A stretch of DNA of 64,000 nucleotides from Forficula auricularia. Its lineage: Eukaryota > Arthropoda > Insecta > Dermaptera > Forficulidae. Position numbers and translations under genes: made by a program. Location of the stretch: the NCBI GenBank assembly GCA_024734495.1, contig JALMQS010000153.1, forward strand, positions 13,420,299 through 13,484,298. The letters are read 5' to 3'. Below are positions 11,408-21,365 of the stretch, one piece after another (the first letter of the stretch is position 1; every line of letters starts with the position of its first letter). The notes beneath the pieces are model-generated. The model worked only from the letters and a program-made list of their open reading frames with translations. It did not search any database and was not told the DNA's origin.

Positions 11408-11903
11408 GCGGATGGGTTCTATGTTATTAGAGATTTTTCGGGTTTCTCCGCGTGGGCTTGAGAGTTTTTCTCGACGTTTAGTCTCTTCTTTTGGAGCCAT
11501 TTTCAAGAGAGGGACCGGGTGGTATACGTGTCCAGAGTCCGTTTTGGGGAGTATCTTCCGTGTGAATTTCTTCATTCGGAAGACTGGGTGGATTGGGAGA
11601 TTTAGGGGGTTTTGGGTGTTTAGTGGTTGGGGGTGGATTACTTACGTCAGCCGCCACACCGTAAGTAATCCACTCTCAACCACAAAACACCCAAAACCTC
11701 CTAAATTTCCCAATCCACCCAGTCTTCGGAATGAAGAAATTCACTCGGAAGATACTCCCAAAACGAACACTGGACAACGAGGCTAAGACCACGTAGACCA
11801 CCCGCTCCCTCTCTTGAAAATGGCTTCAAAAGGAGAGCCGAACCGTTGAGAAAAACTCTCAAACCCACGCGGAGAAACCGGAAAAATCTCTAATAACATA
11901 TAT
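11408..11903. repeat. Large GC-richer foldback, about 240-bp arms
   Basis: The left arm (11410-11650) and right arm (11655-11900) are inverted copies. Shared blocks include 'gggtttctccgcgtgggctt', 'ccattttcaagagaggga' and 'agactgggtggattggga'. The centre is 'gtcagccgccacac' between 'cttac' and 'gtaag'. A middle segment of the arms has diverged. GC content is well above the surroundings. Both arms are open in long frames, which follows from the composition. The DUF4817-type transposon at 11908 abuts its right end. Confidence 0.75.
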
Positions 11904-11907
11904 ATAG

Positions 11908-13160
11908 GGTGTTTCAGGAGGAATAGTAAATAATTTAGGAGGTGGTAGTATAGATGAATTGCAATAAAAAATGCCTTATAACATGTGTCTATTTTTTTTG
12001 AGTACAGAGATATAGCTGTTAGTATGAACCCGTGCATACGTAATGTCCGCCATACTCTTGTATGTGGAATACCGATACGTGCAGAAATTCTACCAGTGCT
12101 TGTTGAAAGACTTCGTTCTACCGACTGAATAATGTCTTCTACTTCAATCACAGTCTGTTCATTTACAAGTTCAGATGCAATATGACAATACCGCGAAATC
12201 TGCAGCAAGGAAGATTGGCTTCTTATTCAGGTCCAAGCGATTTACAAACCCCCACAACTTCTCACCATCTACAAGGCCCAAATCCGCCCCTATCTCGAAT
12301 ACTGCTCTCATCTGTGGAGAGGAGCCTCAAAATATTCTCTTGCTACCCTTGATGCAATTCAGAAACGAGCCGTCAGGCTAATTGACGATTCTACCCTCAC
12401 CGACTCCCTCGACTCGTTGGCTCATCGAAGAGATGTCTCTGCCCTTTCCCTTTTCTATAGATACTATCACGGCAGGTGCTCTGATGAGATAAAATCAATA
12501 ATTCCCCCCAAAGCATACTTTGCACGCAGCACACGTTTTGCCGACTCCCAACACTCTTTTGCGGTCAAATTGGAAAAGTGCCGGACCACTTCATTCGCGA
12601 ATACATATATCCCCATGACTTCAAGGAACTGGAACTCTCTCCCAGCCTCTATCTTTCCCAGCACCTATGATCTTCAAACCTTCAAAACCAGGGTGCATAG
12701 ACACCTACGTCTACACCCTCTCACTTAATCAACTTTCCCTTCTCTTCGGTAATGCAAGGGTCTTTCGAGATCCATAGGGGCTACACCTTTACTGGTGCAC
12801 CCCTTCTTGCATTCAATTGCATTAAAAAAAAAAAAAAAAAAAATTACCATATCGGCATATTCAGCATGTGTAAATGTGTGCGGCATGTTTACACGATACA
12901 GTACAGTAGATTTGGGCGACAAATCACAATGAAAATTTCAATGTAATCTAAAGCATAACTTCACAACTTGAACACTTTACTGCTGACATTCGATAAATAC
13001 GCCCATAGCAATCGGTGTACCAACACACGAAACGAAAATGGATTGAGCTCAGCTGTATCTCTCTACTCAAAAAAATTGGACACATGTTATATGGAATTTC
13101 TTATTGAAATTCGTCTATACTACCACCTCCTAAAATATTTACTATTCCTTCTGAAACACC
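11908..13160 (-). mobile_element. DNA transposon with ~110-bp TIRs and DUF4817-like transposase start
   Basis: Ends are GGTGTTTCAGGAGGAATAG and its complement, and the inverted repeats extend for about 110 bp (to ~12016 and from ~13040). On the minus strand, at about 12890-12845, a frame starts MPHTFTHAEYADMV, which matches the N-terminus of the DUF4817 transposase-associated domain of arthropods. The frame resumes beyond the inserted LINE at about 12180 as ELVNEQTVIEVEDIIQSVE, then LSTSTGRISARIGIPHTRVW, a helix-turn-helix-like segment. The catalytic domain is missing, so the element is internally deleted as well as interrupted. Confidence 0.75.
12193..12843 (+). pseudogene. 5'-truncated LINE inserted in the DUF4817 transposon
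   Basis: The frames read KSAARKIGFLFRSKRF, then after frameshifts HRRDVSALSLFYRYYHGRCS, DEIKSIIPPKAYFARSTRFA and SRNWNSLPASIFPSTYDLQT. This is the C-terminal tail of an animal non-LTR (Jockey/CR1-like) ORF2, downstream of the reverse transcriptase domain. A 3' UTR and a run of about 18 A follow. It lies opposite to the host transposon. Possible short target duplication: TACC near 12189-12192 and after the A-tail. The sister copy is at 36421-37470. Confidence 0.85.
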
Positions 13161-13663
13161 TTGAATATATTATATTCAAAAGATATTAATAACACAATTT
13201 CAATCTTGAATTTTATGATTGTTATATGAAATAGCAGTTTCCAGATAAAGATACATACCTATATGTTGTATAAAATTACATATATTTAAATGTTTATCAA
13301 ACAAAGCATTTGACAGAATTTCCTATCCTGTTATGTTTTAAAATATTTTTTAAAATAAAATTTCAAAATAAGCTTAAAGATAATAAAAACCACAAAAAAA
13401 GACTTGATAAAAATGACTGTCATTTTCCTAATTAGGGATCAATTTAAAAAATCTTAAAGATGCTATATTATTAAGAAAAAGCCCATATGCTTGAAAGCAG
13501 GTCTCTAAGCATCAAGTAGTTAGGATATGATCAAAAGCACTTAATGTCCATCAGAGTGATTTGACGCAAGGGGTTAATATCTAGCTCCAAAGCCTGCTAA
13601 TTGGGGGTAATCAGACTTCTAGAGGCCGACAACAATGATTCCAAGATTAGGGTATTCTAAGTT
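13161..13663. other. AT-rich, no gene recognised
   Basis: Unique-looking AT-rich sequence between two repeats. No ORF, RNA or repeat is supported. Confidence 0.5.
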
Positions 13664-14449
13664 AAAATAAGCTGACGTGTTCTGATGTGGCCATCCACTT
13701 GACTTTACCATACAACCTGGCCCCTCACTTATATTTAATGTTTAATAAAATTATTTATAATCATGTAGGGGGGAGGGGTAGTTTTTGCATTTTTAGACTC
13801 CTGGGACCCACTGATTATGTATACAAAATTTGGTTGAGTTTGGTAAATGGCAAAGATTTTCATTTTTCGACCCCCTCCCCCATTTCGGGCGGTTAGTTTT
13901 TGCATTTTTAGACTTCTTGGGTCCCACTGATTATGTAGACAAAATTTGGTTGAGTTTGGTAAATGGCCAAGATTTTCATTTTTTGACCCTCGCCCCCCCC
14001 CCATTTTGGGCGGTTAGATTTTGCATTTTTAGACTTCTGGGGGTCCACTGATTATGTATACAAAATTTGGTTGAGTTTGCTCAAACGAACTAAATTTTTA
14101 ATTTTTAACCCCCCCTCGACCCCCCTTAATTTTGGGTCGATATGCACCAAAATCTAATCAGCTCTTAATCTCAATGGACTAAAACTACGTTTGAAATTTG
14201 GAATCGATATTCACACTAGTTTTTGAGCTAGCTCGTACAAAAATTTGGTAACGCGCAGACTAACTAACAGACATTTTGACAAAACAATTATTATCTCAAA
14301 AAATATAATTTTTTCGATGTTTACTTATTAGAGCTTTTTTGTAGACCTAAATGCCATGGTTTCGCTCAATTTTTTTAATCGAAATAGTTTCAGCCGTTTT
14401 TTTTCATGCACGATTTCAATACTTGACCATACCCTGTATGGTAAAGTAA
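13664..14449 (-). repeat. Family A hairpin-ended repeat, copy 4 (inverted)
   Basis: Complete copy from 'gctgacgtgttctgatgtgg' to the terminal hairpin 'ccctgtatggtaaagtaa', with three or so 'gattatgtatacaaaattt' modules. Compared with 5254-6046, a short segment before the hairpin has been lost. Confidence 0.8.
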
Positions 14450-14970
14450 AAAATATTAAGGGGGTCAATTACAATGATTTTCATTATTAAGATGTTACAG
14501 AAACTATTTTTACACCCTGTTTGTAAAGTAATAATGAATCGCAATGGCATTATATAGCATGTTATAATATATATCGAAGCCCCATTTTTACAATTGTTTT
14601 ACCTCTTGAAAAATTGTATTGCTGTTTCAAAAAAAAAATTTTTTTGGGTAGATATGTTTACTTGAAAGAACTAATTTCTATAATGCTTGAGAGTTCGAAA
14701 ATAGACGAACCCCAAGCACAATAGGCTAGTTAGAGAAAAGAAATTACTAGCGAACGTCTTTGAAAGAAATTGAATGAAATATTTTGGAAGGGATTAACTT
14801 AGTTAACTATGCAAGTAGAATCCAGTCAAAGCATATGGCTATTTCATTCCAATAGAAAACTTACCCTCTATGCATATCATTAAAATGTATTATTTAAATA
14901 TTGCGTCTCCTTTATAAAACTCTTTTACATATTTATTTTTAGATTAAATTTTTCCACAATGTTTTCATTT
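14450..14970. other. AT-rich, no gene recognised
   Basis: AT-rich, with poly-A/T runs near 14630. No features are supported. Confidence 0.5.
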
Positions 14971-14974
14971 GAAA

Positions 14975-15325
14975 AAAGAAATAAAGATAAGAGTAAATAG
15001 ATATTTTATTTAATATGGATTTACTATGAGTTAAGGATACTGGGTCACTTATTTCACATTAAAATTAAAGAATTAAAAGATATAAAAATCTTTTTTCTTT
15101 TTCAATATATATATTTCGGGCTATCAACCCATCTTCAGGAAATACAGAAGGTAACTTCTGTATTTCCTGAAGATGGGTTGATAGCCCGAAATATATATAT
15201 TGAAAAGAGAAAAAAATTTTATATCTTTTAATTTTTAATTTTAATGTGAAATAAGTGACCCAGTATCCTAACTCATAGTAAATCCATATTAAATAAAATA
15301 TCTATTTACTCTTATCTTTATTAAA
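14975..15325. repeat. Spacerless palindrome, about 170-bp arms
   Basis: Near-perfect inverted arms meet at about 15150 ('acagaaggtaacttctgt'). Each arm contains 'cctgaagatgggttgatag' followed by CCCGAAAT and an AT run, i.e. CTGAAGA, T, GGG, loop, CCC, GAAAT. A related palindrome is at 32580-32715. Such a perfect foldback is either a recent insertion or could reflect an assembly problem. Confidence 0.75.
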
Positions 15326-15399
15326 GATGTTTCACCTTGCACCAACACCACAATCTCTACTGATTATGAAAAAAGAAAGAAAACATACTCTTCTCTAGC

Positions 15400-16025
15400 C
15401 CAATGAATAGGAAAATATCACTAGAAATTTGCAATCTTATCCAATAGATAATGGATAAAGATTTAATCATATATTTTATGTGGATACAAGCTCATGAAGG
15501 CATAATTGGTATTAATAAAGCTGACACAGAAACTAAATTAGCTCTTAAAATAGATTCGCTATCATGTGATCCTGTAATTTGGTACGATTTCATATTCACA
15601 TTTAAGGCAAACATTTTTTATAAGTAATTGGCAACAAATGTGGGATGAAGAAAGTAAGGGAAGACACCTGTTTATAGTAAAATAAAACCAAAAATTACAC
15701 AGAAACCATGGTTCTATAAACTTGATCTTTCTAAAAAATCAATAATTTCAATTTTAAGGCTTAGAAATGAGCATAACTGTTTGAAGAAGCATCTAAAGAA
15801 GATCAAAATTGTGGAATCCTTAACATACCAGTGTGGTATAGCTGGAAAAAGATATTAATCACATCTTATTTGAATGTAAATTAAATAAAAAATGGACTAA
15901 TCTGTTAAATCTTGAGATAAGTGACAGTATCGAGTTTCCGTTTAACGCGGAACATTTGTTAAATAAATGTGAACACAATGACAAAGTATGTTATGCTTTG
16001 CAGAAATTCTTACTAGATAGGGTGA
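15400..16025 (+). pseudogene. LINE ORF2 RNase H / C-terminal relic
   Basis: The frame around 15490-15600 reads WIQAHEGIIGINKADTETKL, matching the HxGIxGNxxAD signature at the end of the RNase H domain in I/Jockey/LOA-type LINEs. Downstream, broken by several frameshifts and stops, come QQMWDEESKGRH, ILRLRNEHNCLKKH and DINHILFECKLNKKW. This last resembles the usual 'HxxxxCxxY' zinc-binding tail, with HILFEC retained. The element is dead and lacks its 5' part. Confidence 0.75.
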
Positions 16026-16708
16026 CCATTTTTTCAGCGGTTGAATCCCGGATATTGACCCCCCCCCCCACCCCACCCCCAATTAACAAAAAAGAATGAA
16101 TGTGCTTTAAGCGTTAGAGGAAATAAGTAAAATAGAAACTCACATTGGGAGCCAATGAGAAGCCTGCTCAAGCTGACTCAGAGAGACTCGCTTGCAATCC
16201 TGGATTAGCCACTGAATTCGACCGGGCACTGGAATGTAGAAATAATAAATTAATATAATATTAAAATTATGAAATATATTTATATATGAGAGAAAGAGAG
16301 AAGGTGAAGACATATCAAAGATAAACTCAGATTATAAAAAATATTTTCCAAGCCAATATACATATGATTAGACAAAATAAATACAATTAATCTGCCCTAA
16401 GACAACCATCCTCTGCTGCCCGCTTTTTGCACTGAAGCTTTATCATGCTAATATTATAGCCTCTAACTTATATTTAATATTGTGTATTTTATATTTTGTA
16501 ATCTACATTTTGTATTTTTATTTTGTATTTTATATTTTGTTTTGTTTTTTTGTATTTTTATATCTAATATGTATTTTATTTTTATTTATATTGTTAATCT
16601 CTATATTTGTTAGTTTCTTTTTTTTTTTTTTTTTGAATGTACACAGGGTCTACTTTTGATCTATCTACATAACATTATTAATAAATAAATAAAATAAATA
16701 AATCATTA

Positions 16709-16744
<36 letters not shown>
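16026..16744. other. AT-rich stretch with poly-C and microsatellites
   Basis: Contains a C-rich run at 16060-16080, 'tttttattttgtattttat' simple sequence at 16480-16600 and a (CTAT)n microsatellite at about 16708-16745. No genes are visible. Confidence 0.6.
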
Positions 16745-16746
<2 letters not shown>

Positions 16747-17052
16747 ATATATAAAATAGAAAAGTATGTGGATATGTATGTGGAAACGATCTGATTGGCC
16801 AGTGCATAGCCAATGGCAAAGCGTTAAATTATTAGAACGATTCTGATTGGTCAGATAGGGATCGTGCTTAGCCAATGTGTTAAATAAATCTTTCTTTATT
16901 GTTCCTTATTGTTGAATCATTTTAATTCAGCACATTATTTCAATACTTACAGTATCATTTTAAATTTCAATTATTAAATTGGTATGAACGAGACGCTTCC
17001 GCCAGGGGCTAGGTGACGCCGGGCCGAAGGCCGGTCGTCAACTAGTTCTTTA
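16745..17052 (-). mobile_element. ACTAGTTG-headed, TATATATAGA-tailed element (inverted)
   Basis: Reverse orientation: the head is 'aactagttgacgaccggcct' at about 17050 and the tail 'ttttatatatatagat' at about 16745, next to the (CTAT)n tract. The head/tail layout is the same as in the 3697-4742 family but the interior is unrelated ('ctgattggccagtgcatagc'). Non-autonomous, class unknown. Confidence 0.5.
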
Positions 17053-17606
17053 TAAAAGCAATAGTAAAACGTCTCATTTAATTCGAAACGATTTCCTTTA
17101 CCAATTGAAAATTTGAAAAATTTAAACAGCTATTGCTTAATGCAACTATGCAACTATATTCTTCGAAAAAAAAAGCTTCATATTTTTCAAATTTTCACGA
17201 AATTGTTGAATTTTATTAAACGATATTCGATTTTTTTTATAAAGAATTGTATTGATTTTAATTTATTAATAAAATAATCAATAATTTTTTCAAATGAGAT
17301 TACCTAGGTTAAGAGATTACTTTGGAGTTTTCCAGGGGATTAATTATAAAAAAAAATTTTACTTCAGATGATTCAATTAGTTTAAAAATTATAATATAAC
17401 CGATTTTAAAGAAAAACTACCCGAAAATTGAAGAGAAAATAGGTCAAGATTGCGTTGAAGCGGAGGGGACATGTTAACCACGTGACTAGAAAGCCGGGGA
17501 TAGGGTTTTGCAAGCCCGGACTTGCAATTTCGATCAAAGGGGGTAGGAGTGGGGATAGCGTATAGAGTCTGGAAAATTCGGACTGGCCGTATGACGTCAC
17601 AATCTG
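17053..17606. other. AT-rich, no gene recognised
   Basis: AT-rich, with a somewhat GC-richer segment at 17450-17600 ('cccggacttgcaatttcgat') that I cannot classify. Confidence 0.4.
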
Positions 17607-17617
17607 ACGAAATTATT

Positions 17618-17834
17618 ATTATTTTATTTATTTAATGTCACCGGGAACAAAGCCCATTTAGACAGCACATACGTAGAGTGTTAGTAGGCTTAGTGAGGGA
17701 GCCGAGTTTTCAGCCGGTAGAAATTTTTATTTGCCAGCCAGGATCGAACCCCGGACCTCCATTCCAACATCGTCATAATCGATCGATGCCGAAGTGAGGC
17801 CAGCGCGTTAGCTGACTGAGCTACCCGACTCCCC
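17618..17834 (-). mobile_element. tRNA-derived SINE with 11-bp target duplication
   Basis: On the minus strand the element starts GGGGAGTCGGGTAGCTCAGT (A box) and carries GGGGTTCGATCCTGG (B box), as in RNA polymerase III tRNA promoters. A tRNA-unrelated body and the 3' tail 'gtgacattaaataaataaa' follow. It is flanked by perfect direct repeats ACGAAATTATT at 17607-17617 and 17835-17845. Intact A and B boxes and perfect target duplications point to a fairly recent insertion. Confidence 0.85.
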
Positions 17835-17845
17835 ACGAAATTATT

Positions 17846-18049
17846 TAATATACATAAAATATATTATATTGAAAAAAAAAAAAAAATTGAAAATATATAA
17901 TAAAACAGGAGCTGGGTTAACTATGTTTAATAATTTAAATTAAAAAAAAAAAAACTTTTACAATTTGAATTTTAAAAAGCTATATAATTCTTTTTTCTGT
18001 TTTAATAGTGGATTTAGTTATTTGATGGCTTCCTTTATTGAAGATGAAA
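17846..18049. other. AT-rich spacer
   Basis: AT-rich with two poly-A runs. Nothing is supported. Confidence 0.4.
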
Positions 18050-19925
18050 CTTAGAGAAAACAGAGATTTTTTATGAAATAACATCTAGTTTTGGCAACTT
18101 GAGAGATAAAATATGTAAAATTTAGCTATATTTAAGAATATTTTTATTGATATAAGAAATACACCAAGAAAATTGGTCAAATTCAACTGTAATATTGTTT
18201 AAAAAAACACATCTTTGTCAGTAATGCACTAAAAAGAACAAAATAATGTAATAAAATTGTTTATATCCAAAACTAAGATAAATAAAATGCAACGGATCGT
18301 TGGTAAACTTTATCCAAATTCATTTGAAGTATTAATATGTCTTATTCCTTTATTATTAATCAGATATCACTTGCTATTTGCAGTCCATGTTGACTTAAAT
18401 TCAAAAATAGTGATCGATTCTCATCTAATACTCGAGGAATAACCATTCTACATTGGATTTTAAACGTTTCGGTTATTATTAGTAACCATTGCTGAAGACA
18501 AGGAGAAATCCACTTAAAATCAAAAATAGCCATCGATTCTCATCTAATACTCGAGGAATAACAATTCTACATTGGATTTTTGACGTTTCGATTATTATTG
18601 GTACCATTTCTGAAGACATGGAGGAATCAACTTAAAATCAAAAATAACAATCGATTCTTATCTAATACTAGAGGAAAACCTTATTGCATTCCATTTTTGA
18701 TGTTTTGACTATTAATGGCCAACTCTACTGAAAACGTGGAAGAATCAAAAGACTAAATTCTTTTTGGGTAAACAGCTCAAGCTCAAAAAATTGTGGACGA
18801 AAAAAATGATAACATACATCCGTACGCAGTTCCTGAAAAAAATCGCACTTTTTGGCCTCTTGGCAAAACCGTCACGTGCTTAAATTCAATCTAATTGAAT
18901 ATGTACTACATTTTGAGACTTTAATTGAGTCCATGGGTTCCGTAGTCTTTACCTGAGGACCCTTTGAAGTTGCTCTTGCCGCGAGACCGATTACAATACT
19001 TTACCCATGCTTCGGATTGGATAAAGTAAAAATTTCAGAAATTTTTAAAAAATCTTATAAATTCTATTGTTTTAAGTCTGTCAGAACATTATTAGGGAGA
19101 TAGAGACGTTTAAAGATTTTAAAGACAAACAAATTTTCAGAAATTTTAAAAAAATCTTATAAATTCGATTGTTTTAAGGCTCTCAGACCATTATTTACGG
19201 AGATAGAGGATAAGATTCCTCAAGTAATAGATGAGAATCAATCACTATTTTTGATTTTAAGTCGATTTCTCTATGTCTTAAGCAATGGTAACCAATAAAA
19301 ACCGAAACACCAAAAATCCAATCTAAAATGGTTTTCCTCAAGTAATAGATGAGAATCAATTGCTATTTTTGATTTTAACTCGATTCTGCTATGTCTTCAG
19401 CAATGGTTATCAATAACAACCGAAACGTCAAAAATCCAAGGTAGATTAGTTATTCCTCAAGTAATAGATGAGAATCAATTGCTATTTTTGATTTTAAGTT
19501 GAATTCTCTATGTCTTCAGCAATGGTAACCAATAAAAACCGAAACACCAAAAATCCAATCTAGAATGGTTTTCCTCAAGTACCTACTAGATGAGAATCAA
19601 TCGCTATTTTAGATTTTAAGTCGATTCTGCTATGTCTTTAGCAATGGAAACCAATAACAACCGAAACTTCAAAAATCCAAGGTAGAATAGTTATTCTTCA
19701 AGTAATACATGAGAATCAATTGCTATTTTTGATTTTAAGTCGATTCCTCTATATGCGTTTTTTTTTGTTTTTTTTTTTGTTTTTTTAAACAATATTACAG
19801 TTGAATGTGACCAATTTTCTTGGTGTATTTTATATCAATAAAAATATCCTTAATTGTAGTTAAATTTTACATATTTTACCTCTTTAGTTGCCAAAACTAG
19901 ATGTTATTTCTTCAAAAATTTTACA
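18050..19925. repeat. 1.9-kb foldback carrying inverted ~118-bp tandem arrays
   Basis: Outer arms 18050-18200 and 19785-19925 are inverted copies ('tacaccaagaaaattggtca', 'catctagttttggcaac'). Inside are tandem units of 118-119 bp: three on the left (starts about 18415, 18534, 18652) and five inverted on the right (about 19231, 19349, 19468, 19590, 19709). Each unit carries 'cttcagcaatggt', a loop and AACCGAAAC. In the right array two unit types alternate ('aatccaatctagaatgg' versus 'aatccaaggtagattag'). That makes a ~238-bp dimer. A family B repeat sits between the arrays. Confidence 0.85.
18775..19028 (-). repeat. Family B hairpin-ended repeat, copy 3 (inverted)
   Basis: Ends at 'acccatgcttcggattgg' plus ataaagtaa. 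Shares 'gagtccatgggttccgtag' with 7628-8009. It lies between the two tandem arrays of the foldback. Confidence 0.7.
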
Positions 19926-20303
19926 ACTGACAAATTTCATATAATTTTATTAACCTGGCTGTCAGGTGGGATCGCAAATTTGAGAAGTGATGTTCTAGAT
20001 CTATAACTTCAAAAAATTGAAATGAAAAAATCCAGAAAATCAGAAAAAAACATCGAATAATTTTATGGAAAGCTATTGGGCGGTTCTAGCTAATGAATTC
20101 AAATATAGCTCAAAAATTTTTATTACTAAACTGAACTAAGTTACAAGCTATAAAAGTATCTAACTAAAACTATATCAGACAGAAAAAATTGTCAAATCAC
20201 TAAAATTTGTGGACTGTCTACCGAGACTTCAAAGCTTGGAGATTGGTTAATTATTCGCGCCTTTTAGGTGACGTATGCATAAATTTCGCGCGCTTTCTTC
20301 TCA
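19926..20303. other. AT-rich, then upstream region of the small unit at 20304
   Basis: AT-rich to about 20190. From there GC content rises, with 'cgcgccttttaggtgacg' and 'ttcgcgcgctttcttc' just upstream of a TATA-like box. Confidence 0.4.
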
Positions 20304-20310
20304 ATATAAG
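20304..20310 (+). promoter_or_regulatory. TATA box with initiator
   Basis: ATATAAG at 20304-20310 follows a GC-rich 'cgcgcgctttcttctca'. An initiator-like CCAGTTT is centred on A20339, about 34 bp downstream of the TATA T, the usual arthropod spacing. This supports a pol II start here, but the same layout also occurs in LTRs. Confidence 0.45.
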
Positions 20311-20392
20311 AGGGGCATGTCCCTGCTGCTCGCCCGCCAGTTTATCGAAAGATTCTGACGGGCAAACAACAAACGTCTTTCTCAAGGCGAAA

Positions 20393-20497
20393 ATGAAACT
20401 TTATTTTCAAAAGCATGTTTCAGCAAAAGGAGCGGAGAATAAAATCCTACATGAGTTTGGAGGGAAAGTTCTTGGGATGAAAAATATCCATATTTAA
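20393..20497 (+). CDS. Possible small intronless gene, 34-aa product
   Basis: The ATG at 20393 has a good context (GCGAAAATG) about 54 nt after the predicted start site. It opens a frame MKLYFQKHVSAKGAENK... ending in TAA at 20495-20497. The product is short and basic, with no domain or signal peptide that I recognise. AATAAA overlaps the stop (20496-20501). TATA, initiator, ORF and poly(A) within about 220 bp make a compact transcription unit. Alternatives are a noncoding RNA, a solo LTR (these also hold TATA and AATAAA), or a retrocopy. No flanking target duplication was seen. Confidence 0.35.
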   Translation: MKLYFQKHVSAKGAENKILHEFGGKVLGMKNIHI

Positions 20498-20501
20498 TAA
20501 A
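20496..20501 (+). terminator. Poly(A) signal AATAAA of the small unit
   Basis: AATAAA overlaps the stop codon of the 34-aa frame. A GAGC...GCTC inverted repeat with a T run lies at about 20512-20535. Confidence 0.4.
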
Positions 20502-20529
20502 ATCATTGATTGAGCCTTCTCAAGCTCTT

Positions 20530-21224
20530 TTTAATCAAATAAACTTACATAAACTAATTATCTTTGTAATTTTATTTATTAAAACACAAGCCATTAACAG
20601 AAGGAAGACTGAAGTTTTCTTTTAGGTATTTATTTATTTTTTAATATATTATAATAATTTATTTTTTGGTGTTGTGTCACGAAGGTGGTAAATCTCACTT
20701 GGAAGCCACGCCCGCCTCCGCCACCCCCGCAAACACCGCAAGATCGATTGAGCTGCCCCCGACCCACCCCCGGTTGAGCTGTTGTTGCGGGGGTTGACCC
20801 ACGCACGCACCCACCTGACCTTTCTATTACCCTCTAATTGGCATATTTACGATCCCAATTGTCCGTTCCACCTCTGATTGCATTTCCTTGCTTCAGGGTT
20901 CTTATTACCAATTCATGTCGACCAACTCCATTTCTTCGCAATGGTACCAATGATCAATGAATAAAGTAGTAGAGTCACATTACAAAAATATTTATCTCTT
21001 ACTTAATGTTAGAGATAAATTAGTTAGATCCCACGAGGTATAAGAAATAAAAACAAATGAATAAATGAATTTCAATTTTCATTGTGCATTTAAAAATTTT
21101 CTAACTCAAAAAGTACAGCTTCGAAAATTGAAATCATTCAAAATTTTTGATTCTTTACATCTTAAAGAAAAACAGAGGTTGTCCTCTGCTTGATGCAAAT
21201 AAACATAGACATATATAAAGTAAA
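20530..21224. other. AT-rich flanks around an unusual GC-rich island
   Basis: 20685-20840 is strikingly GC-rich and C/G-repetitive ('cacgcccgcctccgccaccc', 'gttgttgcgggggttgaccc'). 20840-20950 is of mixed composition and looks unique. No good ORF or splice structure was found. It may be a regulatory island or a decayed insertion. Confidence 0.4.
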
Positions 21225-21365
21225 GAAAATTTTGAATTTTTTTTTAGAAACTTTTTAAAATATAAAATACTAGGTAGGTTTAAAAAAAATTGTGAAAACT
21301 ACCTGGTATTTTATATTTTAAATTTTAAAAAGTTTCTAAAAAAATTTTTTCAAAATTTTCTTTAC
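21225..21365. repeat. Palindrome, about 60-bp arms
   Basis: 'tagaaactttttaaaatat' and its complement enclose 'aattgtgaaaactacct'. Related centre at 7138-7225. Confidence 0.65.

Noticed and set aside
18400..19770. CRISPR-like array of regular repeats
   Set aside because: Units are 118 bp with no unique spacers, in a eukaryotic foldback. It is a tandem satellite.
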